Positions 17,134-24,973 of a DNA stretch of 51,673 nucleotides are shown here, piece by piece. Source of the DNA: an uncultured Rhodospirillales bacterium (lineage in GTDB: Bacteria > Pseudomonadota > Alphaproteobacteria > RF32 > CAG-239); NCBI GenBank assembly GCA_902778645.1, contig CACYYO010000006.1:1-51673 (forward strand). The letters run 5' to 3'. Position 1 is the first letter of the stretch, and every line of letters starts with the position of its first letter. The notes under the pieces are model-generated. The model saw only the letters and a program-made list of their open reading frames with translations. It did not search any database and was not told the DNA's origin. A program made the translations under genes and the position numbers.

Positions 17134-18261
17134 TCAAATGTATATTTTTGGATCATAACAAGAGAAAAATAAATTAATATTACGACCTATCTTTTCTGCA
17201 GCCCGTCCTGTTCCATAAGTGGTGCATTTTTTTACTTGGTTTTCTAATGAAGTTTTTAAGCACTCTGATGATGTATCGTAAATGTTGTTGAGATTTGTTC
17301 CCGCTAAACGTATATGAGGAAACTTTAAAATTTCTTGTCTTTCCGTTTTATCCCTTAAAATAACTGTTGAAATGCCAAGATATGCTGCTTCCTCCTGAAT
17401 TCCACCGCTATCTGTCATAATTAACACACATTGAGACATTAATCCTATTAATTCGTCATAATTTAATGGTTCTATCAGAAAAATATTTTTAACATTTGCC
17501 AATTCTTGCAGAATAGCTGATTTTACATTAGGGTTAGGATGGAGCAAAACGATATATCTGTATTGCTGAAAGTTGTGTGAAAGCTTTTTAATGCCTGAAA
17601 GGATCTGCCTAATTTTCACATGATTTTCTCGACGATGGATTGTAATCAAAATATTCTTTTTATCTGATATAATATTTTTTTGTTGTAATTTTTGTTCAGT
17701 AAGATGTTGCAAGTTTTGTTGGTAATATTTTAGAGCATCAACTATTGTATTTCCGGTAACGAATATCGTATTTTTAGAAATGCCTTCCTGAATTAGATTT
17801 TTTTTAGCTTGAACTGATGGAGCAAAATGAAGTGCTGAGATGCAAGATATCATCTTTCGATATGCCTCTTCCGGAAACGGTTCATTAATATCATGAGTTC
17901 TTAAACCCGCTTCAATATGAAAAATCGGTAAATGTTTATAAAAACCGGCTAGTGCTCCACAAAAAGCAGATAACGTGTCTCCTTGCACAATCACAGCATC
18001 AAATCTATTTTGTTCTAAGATAATATTTAATTTTTTCAGAATACTTGCTTGTGTGTCGGCTAATGATTGATTATTTTTCATGACGGATAAACGATAATCC
18101 GGCTTTAATCCGAATAGTTTCAATGCCTGTCTTGATAAATCTTTTTGCTGCTCTGTATTACATAATACAATATTATAGTTAAGTTTCTTTAGTTGTATAA
18201 TGACCGGAAAGAGTTTTATAACTTCAGGACGAGTTCCAAATACAACAAGAATCGTTCTCAT
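17134..18261 (-). CDS. wecB: UDP-N-acetylglucosamine 2-epimerase (non-hydrolysing) family
   Basis: WecB/MnaA enzymes interconvert UDP-GlcNAc and UDP-ManNAc for surface polysaccharides. The 375-residue product has the family's GTRPEVIKLFP start (9-19), VQGDTLSAF near 95, HIEAGLRTHD near 117, a LHPNP segment and TDSGGIQEEA near 283, with normal length. Its start abuts the Nudix stop with no gap, so it is the last gene of a five-gene operon. Its neighbours are not polysaccharide genes, so its product may feed a different pathway, such as modification of a nucleotide. The gene is markedly AT-rich. Confidence 0.88.
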   Translation of the reverse strand: MRTILVVFGTRPEVIKLFPVIIQLKKLNYNIVLCNTEQQKDLSRQALKLFGLKPDYRLSVMKNNQSLADTQASILKKLNIILEQNRFDAVIVQGDTLSAFCGALAGFYKHLPIFHIEAGLRTHDINEPFPEEAYRKMISCISALHFAPSVQAKKNLIQEGISKNTIFVTGNTIVDALKYYQQNLQHLTEQKLQQKNIISDKKNILITIHRRENHVKIRQILSGIKKLSHNFQQYRYIVLLHPNPNVKSAILQELANVKNIFLIEPLNYDELIGLMSQCVLIMTDSGGIQEEAAYLGISTVILRDKTERQEILKFPHIRLAGTNLNNIYDTSSECLKTSLENQVKKCTTYGTGRAAEKIGRNINLFFSCYDPKIYI

Positions 18262-18903
18262 TTACTTTTCCATTAAAGCTTTTATTGTTAAAATCTTCTC
18301 CAATATGCTTTTATCGTCATAATAATCGGGAATAATTCTGTCGGCTGTTAATGTTACATTGTTGGTATATGTTCCTTGTCTGGTTTCTCTATCCAAAACC
18401 ATCTCATTAACCAAAACCGAAGATTTTATTTTTAACAGCAGATCCAGAAGGTCATTCATTTTAATTTCTATAACAGATTTAACCTCCTTGTCCGAATGCA
18501 AAAAGCTCATATCTTTTAAGTCTTGTGTTGTTTCTATCCCATAAAAATATTGAAATTCACGGATACGATATGTCGGAGCGGGATCACAATTGCAAATGCG
18601 TATTCCTAAGAAATCAGGGGTTATTTCTGATAAATCCAATTCTTCTTTAGCTTCACGTAAAATAGCATCATTGATATTTTCATCATCTTCAACGTGTCCG
18701 CCAATTGAAAAATCAATGTAGTCCAGACGGTCAAAAGTATACGACTCTTTAGGATAGATTGTTTGAAAATACAATGAATTTGTTTGTTTATTAAAGACAA
18801 TACCGGTAACAACCTTGTGCCAAAGAGCCTGTTGATGGACAATTTTTTTATCTTCATTATATAAAGGAACCATTTTTGCATCGTACACTTTCAACATTTT
18901 CAT
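18262..18903 (-). CDS. Nudix hydrolase
   Basis: The 213-residue protein contains the Nudix box GHVEDDENINDAILREAKEE at 69-88, matching G-x5-E-x7-RE-x2-EE, so pyrophosphate hydrolysis of a nucleoside diphosphate derivative is likely; the usual following glycine is replaced by Asp. An insert of about 30 residues precedes the box and a C-terminal helical region follows. The substrate is unknown. ATG overlaps the upstream stop (ATGA), and the downstream epimerase starts at the next base after its stop, so it is strictly coupled within the operon. Confidence 0.85.
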   Translation of the reverse strand: MKMLKVYDAKMVPLYNEDKKIVHQQALWHKVVTGIVFNKQTNSLYFQTIYPKESYTFDRLDYIDFSIGGHVEDDENINDAILREAKEELDLSEITPDFLGIRICNCDPAPTYRIREFQYFYGIETTQDLKDMSFLHSDKEVKSVIEIKMNDLLDLLLKIKSSVLVNEMVLDRETRQGTYTNNVTLTADRIIPDYYDDKSILEKILTIKALMEK

Positions 18904-19448
18904 TCTCCATGTAAGTAAACTAATGTTTGTTCAATCATTTTATCAAATTCTGTTTCCATATCAAGTTGTTCTATAACAGAAATTTTTTCTAATATGGTTA
19001 AAATCATGGAATACGTTTTTACAAAAACCGTATTCTCATCCCTATTAAGCGGTGGTTTAATTCCCTGAAGAATAAGGCAAGAATCCAGTAATTGTGATGA
19101 TAGAATAAATAATTCCATCATCAACTCTCCGATCGGCTTATTTTGTATATTTTCAGATATCAACTGTTCCTGCTTTATTCCGTAGAACTCATAAATAGAG
19201 CATATTGATAAAAAGCAATCGCATAACTCATCCTTAATATTCAATAACATTCTATTAGGCTGATTAAACGCCTCTGCACCATTTTGCAATTTTCTATTAT
19301 TAATAAAACTTTGGCACAAATGTCCTATTTGAATGTTAAGTTCTTCCACAGACTCCCTTAATCCCCAAGTCTGTTTGAATTTGGTAATAAATTTGGATTG
19401 CAAATCGAATGCTTTCGTCCTTAAACTTAAAATAGGATGTTCACTCAT
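18900..19448 (-). CDS. MazG-like nucleotide pyrophosphohydrolase-type protein
   Basis: The 182-residue all-helical protein has WGLRESVEELNIQIGH near 28-43 and NIKDELCDCFLSI near 72-84, resembling the paired ExxE and ExxD metal-binding helices of MazG-like pyrophosphohydrolases, with a longer-than-usual linker between them. MazG relatives hydrolyse NTPs to NMP and pyrophosphate. ATG 19446-19448 is preferred, overlapping the radical SAM stop as ATGA; an in-frame GTG lies 12 nt upstream. The downstream gene also starts at an ATGA overlap. The assignment rests on motif resemblance and helix pattern. Confidence 0.55.
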   Translation of the reverse strand: MSEHPILSLRTKAFDLQSKFITKFKQTWGLRESVEELNIQIGHLCQSFINNRKLQNGAEAFNQPNRMLLNIKDELCDCFLSICSIYEFYGIKQEQLISENIQNKPIGELMMELFILSSQLLDSCLILQGIKPPLNRDENTVFVKTYSMILTILEKISVIEQLDMETEFDKMIEQTLVYLHGE

Positions 19449-20464
19449 AACTCTAACCACTCATCGTTTGTAAAAGAACTTTGCCAATATGAACTCTTGT
19501 TAACTTTTTGATTCATTATTGAAACTTTTTGCTGTTTTGCAACCTCTAAAATTTCAGAAAGTGAATAATTTTTATTCATTTGAATCTGACAAGGTTGTTT
19601 AAAATCATAAAATTGTCCGCATCTTTGCCTTTGCTCATCAGAACATAAATTATATTTTCGGCAACGGTGAGAATTATAAATTCCATACTTGCAAGGCATT
19701 TTTTGCATATCAGACAAAATACATACATTATCAACAAAAACACGATAATTAGCTTTTGCAGCTAATTTTACAACCTTATTAAAAGATCCTTTTGGTACAA
19801 AACACTCCGGATTAATGCCTTTATCAAAAAGTTTTTGTGCATCGGGCCAATAAGCTCGGCAATTCATATAAGGATAAAGTTTTAATCCTGTCATACAAGA
19901 ACCTATGCAATATTTTTTGACAACATTCAGTACTGTTTGTAAGGTTTTTATATCTGTATTTTGGGGCAATAAAGGCCTCCAATAATGAACACAAGGAATG
20001 TGGTGTTTTTTTAGATTTTTCATCGTTTCAACAGCTTCAAGACTGTTCTTTTGACGTATTCCTTTTTCAAATTCAGCCTCTAGCCCCGAATAACTTACAT
20101 AGATGCAAATGTTAAGTCCTCTTTTTCTAAAACCGGCAATATAAGTACAATCCTGTTGAGTTACTTTTCTTTTTGTAATAACGGTAATTAAATTTGGAAT
20201 ACTTTGCTTTTTTAGAGCTTGGCACACTAAAAATAATTGTTTTTTATTTGATGGTGTAGCAAAAGCATCTGTATTTGGCATGATACAAATAGGTATATCT
20301 TTTCGATAAAGTTCTGAGTTTAGTAGATGTTCAACTGCTTTTTGAGGAGAACATATAATTTCAGGTGAGCAACCTCTTTGTTTCAAGAAACAGTAAATGC
20401 AATTATTCGGACATCCTACTACATTATTCAAAGCCAACCATGAGGCGTGTTGTTCAATTAACAT
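19445..20464 (-). CDS. SplB-like radical SAM protein
   Basis: The 339-residue protein carries the radical SAM cluster motif CPNNCIYC (C18, C22, C25) directly after a VVG strand, followed by PNTDAFATP, VITKRKVTQQD and a proline-rich WRPLLPQNTD, the order seen in spore-photoproduct-lyase-like (SplB/COG1533) enzymes. A C-terminal group of at least five cysteines (about 250-295) could bind a second iron-sulfur cluster. Radical SAM enzymes generate a 5'-deoxyadenosyl radical; the substrate here is unknown. It overlaps the upstream gene by one base and the downstream gene by four. Confidence 0.85.
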   Translation of the reverse strand: MLIEQHASWLALNNVVGCPNNCIYCFLKQRGCSPEIICSPQKAVEHLLNSELYRKDIPICIMPNTDAFATPSNKKQLFLVCQALKKQSIPNLITVITKRKVTQQDCTYIAGFRKRGLNICIYVSYSGLEAEFEKGIRQKNSLEAVETMKNLKKHHIPCVHYWRPLLPQNTDIKTLQTVLNVVKKYCIGSCMTGLKLYPYMNCRAYWPDAQKLFDKGINPECFVPKGSFNKVVKLAAKANYRVFVDNVCILSDMQKMPCKYGIYNSHRCRKYNLCSDEQRQRCGQFYDFKQPCQIQMNKNYSLSEILEVAKQQKVSIMNQKVNKSSYWQSSFTNDEWLEL

Positions 20465-21435
20465 TATCGTTCCAACCCTTCTTTTAATGAAATTGATTTG
20501 CGCATATAATTTTCATGATAATTAACTGGAATATCGCCATTTAACTGAACACCATGCTGTTTCATATAATACACCAGTTTGTTTAAATGAGCTAAACTTG
20601 GAAAGTAATGCCCACTATCTAAATTAATCCAAAGAACTTTTCCTTTTTCTACCCCTAAAGCACCACCACATTTAATGGCTTCTCCTCTTGACAAAGATGT
20701 ATGCTTAACACCTTTTTGGCTGTAACAACCATAAAATTGGTTATTTTTTCCTAAAACAAATAAATATTCTTTGTTTTTGTCGGTTGTTAACAATTGACCA
20801 TCCGCTTGATATAATAAACCATTTTGAATATGTATTTCCAAAGGTTTTAGTTCTTTATCTGAAAAATACTTGATTTGCGGTATTAAGTCATAAATACAAT
20901 GTTTTTCCAAATACATAAAAAAGGGAACATCCTTTGTGGATTGTTGCCATTGGTCAATATATTTTACAACCGTAAACCGATGTGCCGGATCAACAGCCTC
21001 TAAAAGATATTTACCCAATAGAACATTAGCATCAAAATCGTAAATAATATCATTTTTTAATGATAATAGACTTTTATCTTTTACTTGAAATAAATCTTCA
21101 ACTTCAGGGTTGTATAGTTCTTTCCGATTTCTTAAAATTCCCAAATTAAAAAGGTGCTGCAGAGCTACCAAATGTTCTTGTTTTTTGACAATTCCATGCT
21201 TAATACCTGATAAATAAATATTTGAACTCAATAAGGTTTCATTGAGTTCTTTTAACGTTGCAATACGTTCCGAAAGAGCTGAAACCTCTAGTTTATCTAA
21301 CTTTTCATACTTTCGAAGAGTAGTAAGAAAAGCCTCATTATCCTGTGTCGGTTGATATTCTTCATAAAAACGACTCGCTTGAATGTCTCTATACGAAAGG
21401 TTTGAGTTAGTCTCTATAAAATCTTTTATTTTCAT
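20464..21435 (-). CDS. Unknown protein with C-terminal SGHY-type domain
   Basis: The 323-residue product opens the operon. Its last 120 residues contain KHTSLSRGEAIKCGG, a GKVLWINLDSGHYFP segment (SGHY at 274-277) and a helix plus HGVQL, a pattern I associate with a domain found in plant IQM proteins and some bacterial effectors and whose biochemical role is unclear. The N-terminal 200 residues are helical and unassigned. A promoter with TTGACA lies upstream, and the ribosome binding site is weak (AAAGAA). Being first and co-translated suggests a scaffold, sensor or partner for the enzymes that follow. Confidence 0.55.
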   Translation of the reverse strand: MKIKDFIETNSNLSYRDIQASRFYEEYQPTQDNEAFLTTLRKYEKLDKLEVSALSERIATLKELNETLLSSNIYLSGIKHGIVKKQEHLVALQHLFNLGILRNRKELYNPEVEDLFQVKDKSLLSLKNDIIYDFDANVLLGKYLLEAVDPAHRFTVVKYIDQWQQSTKDVPFFMYLEKHCIYDLIPQIKYFSDKELKPLEIHIQNGLLYQADGQLLTTDKNKEYLFVLGKNNQFYGCYSQKGVKHTSLSRGEAIKCGGALGVEKGKVLWINLDSGHYFPSLAHLNKLVYYMKQHGVQLNGDIPVNYHENYMRKSISLKEGLER

Positions 21436-21474
21436 GATACGTTGTTCTTTAAATTTTTAATATAAATAACACAA

Positions 21475-21503
21475 ATTTAAACAAAAATCAATAGTTTTGT
21501 CAA
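21475..21503 (-). promoter_or_regulatory. Promoter for the five-gene radical SAM operon
   Basis: On the minus strand TTGACA (21498-21503), a 17-nt spacer and TTAAAT (21475-21480) predict a leader of about 33 nt. No other strong promoter is seen inside the operon. Confidence 0.6.
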
Positions 21504-21615
21504 TTTTCTTATCATATCCTACTTCTATATGATTTTTGTAATAAATATACGTATTCCTTTATATGTCTCAGTAACTTATCATATAATCAAATATAATTTT
21601 TGAAACCATAAACAT

Positions 21616-21646
21616 CAAAAAAGGACGCTTTTAGGCGTCCTTTTTT
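21616..21646. terminator. Terminator of the small membrane protein gene
   Basis: AAAAAAGGACGC (21617-21628) pairs perfectly with GCGTCCTTTTTT (21635-21646). The stem includes the last codons and stop of the minus-strand gene. Confidence 0.88.
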
Positions 21647-21918
21647 GTGGTGTTGGATTTCTTGTATCTGACAATCGGCGATAAGAAACAACCGACAAAA
21701 CCTAAGAAAGCGCCGATTTGCCACATACTGAAACCGACAATTCCCATTTGTGCTAAAATACCCAGTATGGTATCACCGAAGAACCAGCCGACTACCCAGC
21801 CAAAAATAGCAGAGAAGACGACTATCAGCAGACGCATCCCGAAGGTTATGGCCATTGTGAGCCCCCAAGATATCACAAACCGGAGCAGTGCTCCCAACAG
21901 TTCAAATAATGCTTTCAT
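21631..21918 (-). CDS. Small integral membrane protein, unknown
   Basis: The 95-residue product has two or three hydrophobic helices (about 8-30, 31-50 and 60-85) separated by glycine- and tryptophan-rich turns, with a Lys-rich C-terminus. No family is recognised. ATG 21916-21918 is preferred: a TTGACA/TAAAAT promoter at 21953-21980 lies inside the longer GTG-initiated reading (21987). No Shine-Dalgarno site is seen, only an AT-rich leader. The promoter-gene-terminator arrangement is that of an isolated cassette. Confidence 0.65.
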   Translation of the reverse strand: MKALFELLGALLRFVISWGLTMAITFGMRLLIVVFSAIFGWVVGWFFGDTILGILAQMGIVGFSMWQIGAFLGFVGCFLSPIVRYKKSNTTKKDA

Positions 21919-21952
21919 ATAATTATATTTTAATAGTGAAACAATTGTGCGT

Positions 21953-21980
21953 ATTTTAGTTTTTTCATACGGATTGTCAA
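21953..21980 (-). promoter_or_regulatory. Promoter for the small membrane protein gene
   Basis: Minus-strand TTGACA (21975-21980), 16-nt spacer, TAAAAT (21953-21958); leader about 28 nt. Confidence 0.7.
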
Positions 21981-22069
21981 GATTCACTCGACGGATTTTT
22001 TAGAATTTACCTTCCCTTTACTTTTTTGCGACATAATAGCTTATCTTTAATCATAGAGGTTCGTGACTA

Positions 22070-23218
22070 ATGGATTCAGCTCTTTGTTTGCATAATGCGA
22101 CGTTATTAACCGGCTTTTCGGTTATGCCGAATTGTGCTGTTTATATCAAAAAAGACAGAATCGCCGACGTTTATAATGAGGTTCGATTTGCACAAAAGCA
22201 GTTTGCCAAACAGGTGCAGATGCTCGATATGAAGGGCTGTTATGTTGCCCCCGGTTTTATCGACACCCATATTCATGGAATCGGCGGATTCAGTACAGAT
22301 GATGCGGATCCGAAGTCCATTTTAAAAATGTCGGAAATTTTGCCTCAGTTTGGCGTTACCTCCTTTATTCCGACCATTAACACCGCGCCGGAAAAAGTAT
22401 TATTACAGCGTATCAAAGCGATTGTTTCGGTTATCGGAAAAGAAAAAGGCGCCAGAATCTTGGGTATTCATTTAGAAGGACCATTTTTGTCTCCGGAAAA
22501 AATCGGCGGACAGGAGAAAGATGGTTTGGCCGAGGTTGACTTGAATTACCTGAAACGCTTGCTAAAAGCGTGTAAAGGGCATCTGATTAATATGACCGTT
22601 GCGCCGGAAATTAAGCATATGCGTGAGCTTGCGCTCAAATGCTTAGGAGCCGGTGTTATTCTGCAAGCCGGACATACTAATGCCACCTATGAACAGATGA
22701 TCGAAGGAATGCAAGCCGGGATTTTTCACGCGACGCATATGTTTAATGCCATGCGCCCGATGCATCATCGTGAACCGGGGACTGTCGGTGCTATTTTGAC
22801 ACATCCGGAAATATCTTGTGAGATTATCGGCGATGGCGTGCATGTGCATCCCGACTTAATCAGGCTCTTGACGCAATGCAAACAAAAAAATCAACTCGTT
22901 TTGATAACTGACAGTCTGAAATATTCAAAAACAAAAATTCCCAGCAATATTGATTTGTACTGTGAGCACTGTTTCAAGCGCAAATCCGATGATGTTATTA
23001 TGGGATCATGTATTTCGATGTTAGACGGTTTTCATAATTTAATTAAATTCGGCATTCCGCTTGAAACCGCGGTGCAGATGGCAACCAGTAATCCGGCTCG
23101 AATTATGCGTCAGCCAAATATCGGCTCTGTTATCCCCGGGTACTTTGCAGACCTTATTGTGTTGGATAAAAATATGAACCTTAAAATGAGTCTGATTGGC
23201 GGACAGGTTATTCAATAG
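22070..23218 (+). CDS. nagA: N-acetylglucosamine-6-phosphate deacetylase
   Basis: NagA removes acetate from GlcNAc-6-phosphate, recycling amino sugars toward fructose-6-phosphate or cell wall precursors. The 382-residue amidohydrolase-fold protein shows GFIDTHIHGIGG (metal-site HxH, about 62-73), HLEGPFLSP near 141 (metal Glu), AGHTNAT near 201, THMFNAM near 225 and ITDSLK near 286 (catalytic Asp), with family length. The usual TDAM is TDSL here. No nagB neighbour is visible. AGAGG lies upstream of the ATG at a good distance. Confidence 0.95.
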   Translation: MDSALCLHNATLLTGFSVMPNCAVYIKKDRIADVYNEVRFAQKQFAKQVQMLDMKGCYVAPGFIDTHIHGIGGFSTDDADPKSILKMSEILPQFGVTSFIPTINTAPEKVLLQRIKAIVSVIGKEKGARILGIHLEGPFLSPEKIGGQEKDGLAEVDLNYLKRLLKACKGHLINMTVAPEIKHMRELALKCLGAGVILQAGHTNATYEQMIEGMQAGIFHATHMFNAMRPMHHREPGTVGAILTHPEISCEIIGDGVHVHPDLIRLLTQCKQKNQLVLITDSLKYSKTKIPSNIDLYCEHCFKRKSDDVIMGSCISMLDGFHNLIKFGIPLETAVQMATSNPARIMRQPNIGSVIPGYFADLIVLDKNMNLKMSLIGGQVIQ

Positions 23219-23306
23219 ACGATTGTTTTAGTTTGCTCCCGGTTTAAAATCCGGTTATGCTCACTATATTAGCGGTGCTACATTTTAATCAGATAAGGAG
23301 AAAACA

Positions 23307-23696
23307 ATGAAAAAGTTATTCACCACAACAGCTTTGGCTGCAAGTGTTTTGTTCAGTTTACCGGCTTTAGCCGGCATGGGCAATAATGCTGCTCATTCTG
23401 CTCAACAGCAAGCGGCGCAAAATATGCCGCAAATGGCCGTTATGACTGTTGAACAAGTGCAGACCTTGGGCGATGATGTTCCGGTTATGATGGAAGGAAT
23501 GATTACGCAGGCAATGGGCGATGAAATGTATACTTTTCAGGATCCTGCCGGTAATACAATTATGGTTGAAATCGATGATGAGGATTGGAACGGCTTAAAA
23601 CCGAATCCGAATGATATGGTTGTCATTACCGGAGAGACCGATAAAAAGGGTAATACGGTCGAAATCGATGTCGATACCATCGCTATGAAACAGTAA
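23307..23696 (+). CDS. YgiW/YdeI-family periplasmic OB-fold protein
   Basis: The 129-residue product starts with a clear signal peptide (MKKLF, hydrophobic core, cleavage after PALA near residue 22). The mature part has an OB-fold of the bacterial OB-fold (BOF/YgiW) type: VQTLGDDVPVMMEGMI, YTFQDPAGNTIMVEID and VVITGETDKKGNTVEIDVD. Family members are periplasmic stress-tolerance proteins of unclear ligand. A strong AAGGAG site precedes the ATG. It is monocistronic with a terminator downstream. Confidence 0.9.
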   Translation: MKKLFTTTALAASVLFSLPALAGMGNNAAHSAQQQAAQNMPQMAVMTVEQVQTLGDDVPVMMEGMITQAMGDEMYTFQDPAGNTIMVEIDDEDWNGLKPNPNDMVVITGETDKKGNTVEIDVDTIAMKQ

Positions 23697-23710
23697 GCAA
23701 TGTCTTATGG

Positions 23711-23737
23711 AAAGGGAGCAAAACAGCTCCCTTTTTT
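23711..23737. terminator. Terminator after the YgiW-like gene
   Basis: AAAGGGAGC pairs with GCTCCCTTT, followed by a T run; its right edge touches the metK stop codon, so convergent transcription is also damped. Confidence 0.88.
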
Positions 23738-24746
23738 ATTTTTCAGACACAAAACCTTCTCGGCATAATTGCGCAAAAACCGGCTTATTGAGACCGAGAT
23801 GACGAATGATTTCTTCCGGTGTTTTTTTGATATTTAAGGCTTTGGTGGTTACTTTACCATCTTTGAGTGTTTTAATTTCCGCACTCGGTAACTCACAACG
23901 GCCAATGCAGGAAGACAGGTAAACAAAGCATTCGTCATTGTTTTTTAAATTCTCAACCGCCAGTTTGCGCGCATATAAATTTAGGGTTAAATCCGCTTTG
24001 CCGGCATCTTTGGTCCAGGGGCTACCGCCGCCAATCGGGCAAGCGGCTGCATAAAAATCACAGGCTAATTTGCGCCCCGTTATACCGCAATCGGCAATCG
24101 AGGCATGGCAGGTATAACTCCCCGTTCCATTGATAATGATGTTTTGCGGGCGTTCTCCTAAAATTTCAACAATAAAATCTCGCAAATCGACCTGTTCCAG
24201 CATAGGAATCGCGACAACTGCCAACGCTATGGAATTGTCCTCATTTAAGGTGATTTGGGTTTTAATATCTAACCCTAAATTTTGGCTGCCTTTGGCTCTT
24301 TCGTATAAAGTCCGATTAAGTTTCTGCGCCAAAAATTGTTCCCTACTGATTTTTCCTTCTCCCTGGCAGGCATAACCGACAAAAATTCCCTGGTCTCCCC
24401 AGCCACCGCGAGAAACGCCTTGTCCGATTTCACAAGATTGTTCCCCAATAAGATTAATAATTGTCAGGTTTTCAGGGTTGATTGTATTTTCGCCCCAGCG
24501 CGCCGCATATTCTTTGGTATAGCCGATTTCGGCAAGCGCCTCTTTAATATAGTCCTCAAGTTCATCCAAAGAAACATGACCGCTGACTTCTCCTCCCAAA
24601 ACAACCGTATTGTCCTTGAGCATAACCTCAACGGCATAACGAACATGCTCGTCTTGTTCAAGCAGTCGGTCTAATATGTAGCTGGAAATATAATCACAAA
24701 TTTTATCCGGATGTCCGAGTGACACCGCTTCTGCTGTTTTTTGCAT
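23736..24746 (-). CDS. metK: S-adenosylmethionine synthetase, short divergent form
   Basis: MetK makes S-adenosylmethionine from methionine and ATP. The product keeps diagnostic motifs: SLGHPDKICDYIS near 9-21, GGWGDQGIFVGYA near 113-125 (canonical GAGDQGxMFGYA region) and IGGGSPWTKDAGKADL near 238-253 (canonical GGGAFSGKDxTKVD). At 336 residues it is about 50 shorter than typical bacterial MetK and its motifs are degenerate, so it belongs to a divergent branch. ATG 24744-24746 follows AAGGAG by 9 nt; the longer in-frame start lies in the structured leader. Regulation by that leader is plausible. Confidence 0.88.
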   Translation of the reverse strand: MQKTAEAVSLGHPDKICDYISSYILDRLLEQDEHVRYAVEVMLKDNTVVLGGEVSGHVSLDELEDYIKEALAEIGYTKEYAARWGENTINPENLTIINLIGEQSCEIGQGVSRGGWGDQGIFVGYACQGEGKISREQFLAQKLNRTLYERAKGSQNLGLDIKTQITLNEDNSIALAVVAIPMLEQVDLRDFIVEILGERPQNIIINGTGSYTCHASIADCGITGRKLACDFYAAACPIGGGSPWTKDAGKADLTLNLYARKLAVENLKNNDECFVYLSSCIGRCELPSAEIKTLKDGKVTTKALNIKKTPEEIIRHLGLNKPVFAQLCREGFVSEK

Positions 24747-24829
24747 AGCAATAGTCTCCTTATTTAGTCCTCTGTTGCGGGACAAGTTAGGGTAAATCCA
24801 CATGGAACTACTGACGCGTTCCGCTGTGG
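24747..24829 (-). promoter_or_regulatory. Structured 5' leader of metK, riboswitch candidate
   Basis: Between the promoter and metK the minus strand can form CCACA/TGTGG enclosing GGAAC/GTTCC, then ATTTA/TAAAT enclosing GTCC/GGAC, the latter ending at the AAGGAG ribosome binding site. About 83 nt of nested pairing in front of a SAM synthetase gene suggests a SAM-sensing or translational control element, but I cannot match it to a known class. Confidence 0.45.
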
Positions 24830-24832
24830 GTT

Positions 24833-24860
24833 ATTATGTTGCTTTTTTTGGGCATGTCAA
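24833..24860 (-). promoter_or_regulatory. Promoter for metK
   Basis: Minus-strand TTGACA (24855-24860), 16-nt spacer, CATAAT (24833-24838); transcription would start at about the first base of the structured leader. Confidence 0.75.
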
Positions 24861-24887
24861 GCAAATGTCGATTTTGTACGATCGTTA

Positions 24888-24917
24888 TTGACTTTAGACA
24901 AAATTTATGGTATTTTT
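24888..24917 (+). promoter_or_regulatory. Promoter for the 24974 gene
   Basis: TTGACT (24888-24893), 18-nt spacer, TATTTT (24912-24917); divergent from the metK promoter. Confidence 0.5.
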
Positions 24918-24973
24918 GAGGCGAATTAAAATTAAATTTTCTATTATTAACCCTTAAATAAATAAATAAAAAA

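Noticed and set aside
19445-20464. Radical SAM protein as a prokaryotic viperin (antiviral nucleotide synthase)
   Set aside because: Sequence around the CxxxCxxC and the later motifs follow the SplB-like pattern, not viperin, although the linked nucleotide-hydrolase genes prompted the idea.
24747-24829. Calling the metK leader a SAM-II riboswitch
   Set aside because: Short sequence resemblance exists, but the pseudoknot arrangement of SAM-II could not be drawn; kept as an unclassified candidate.
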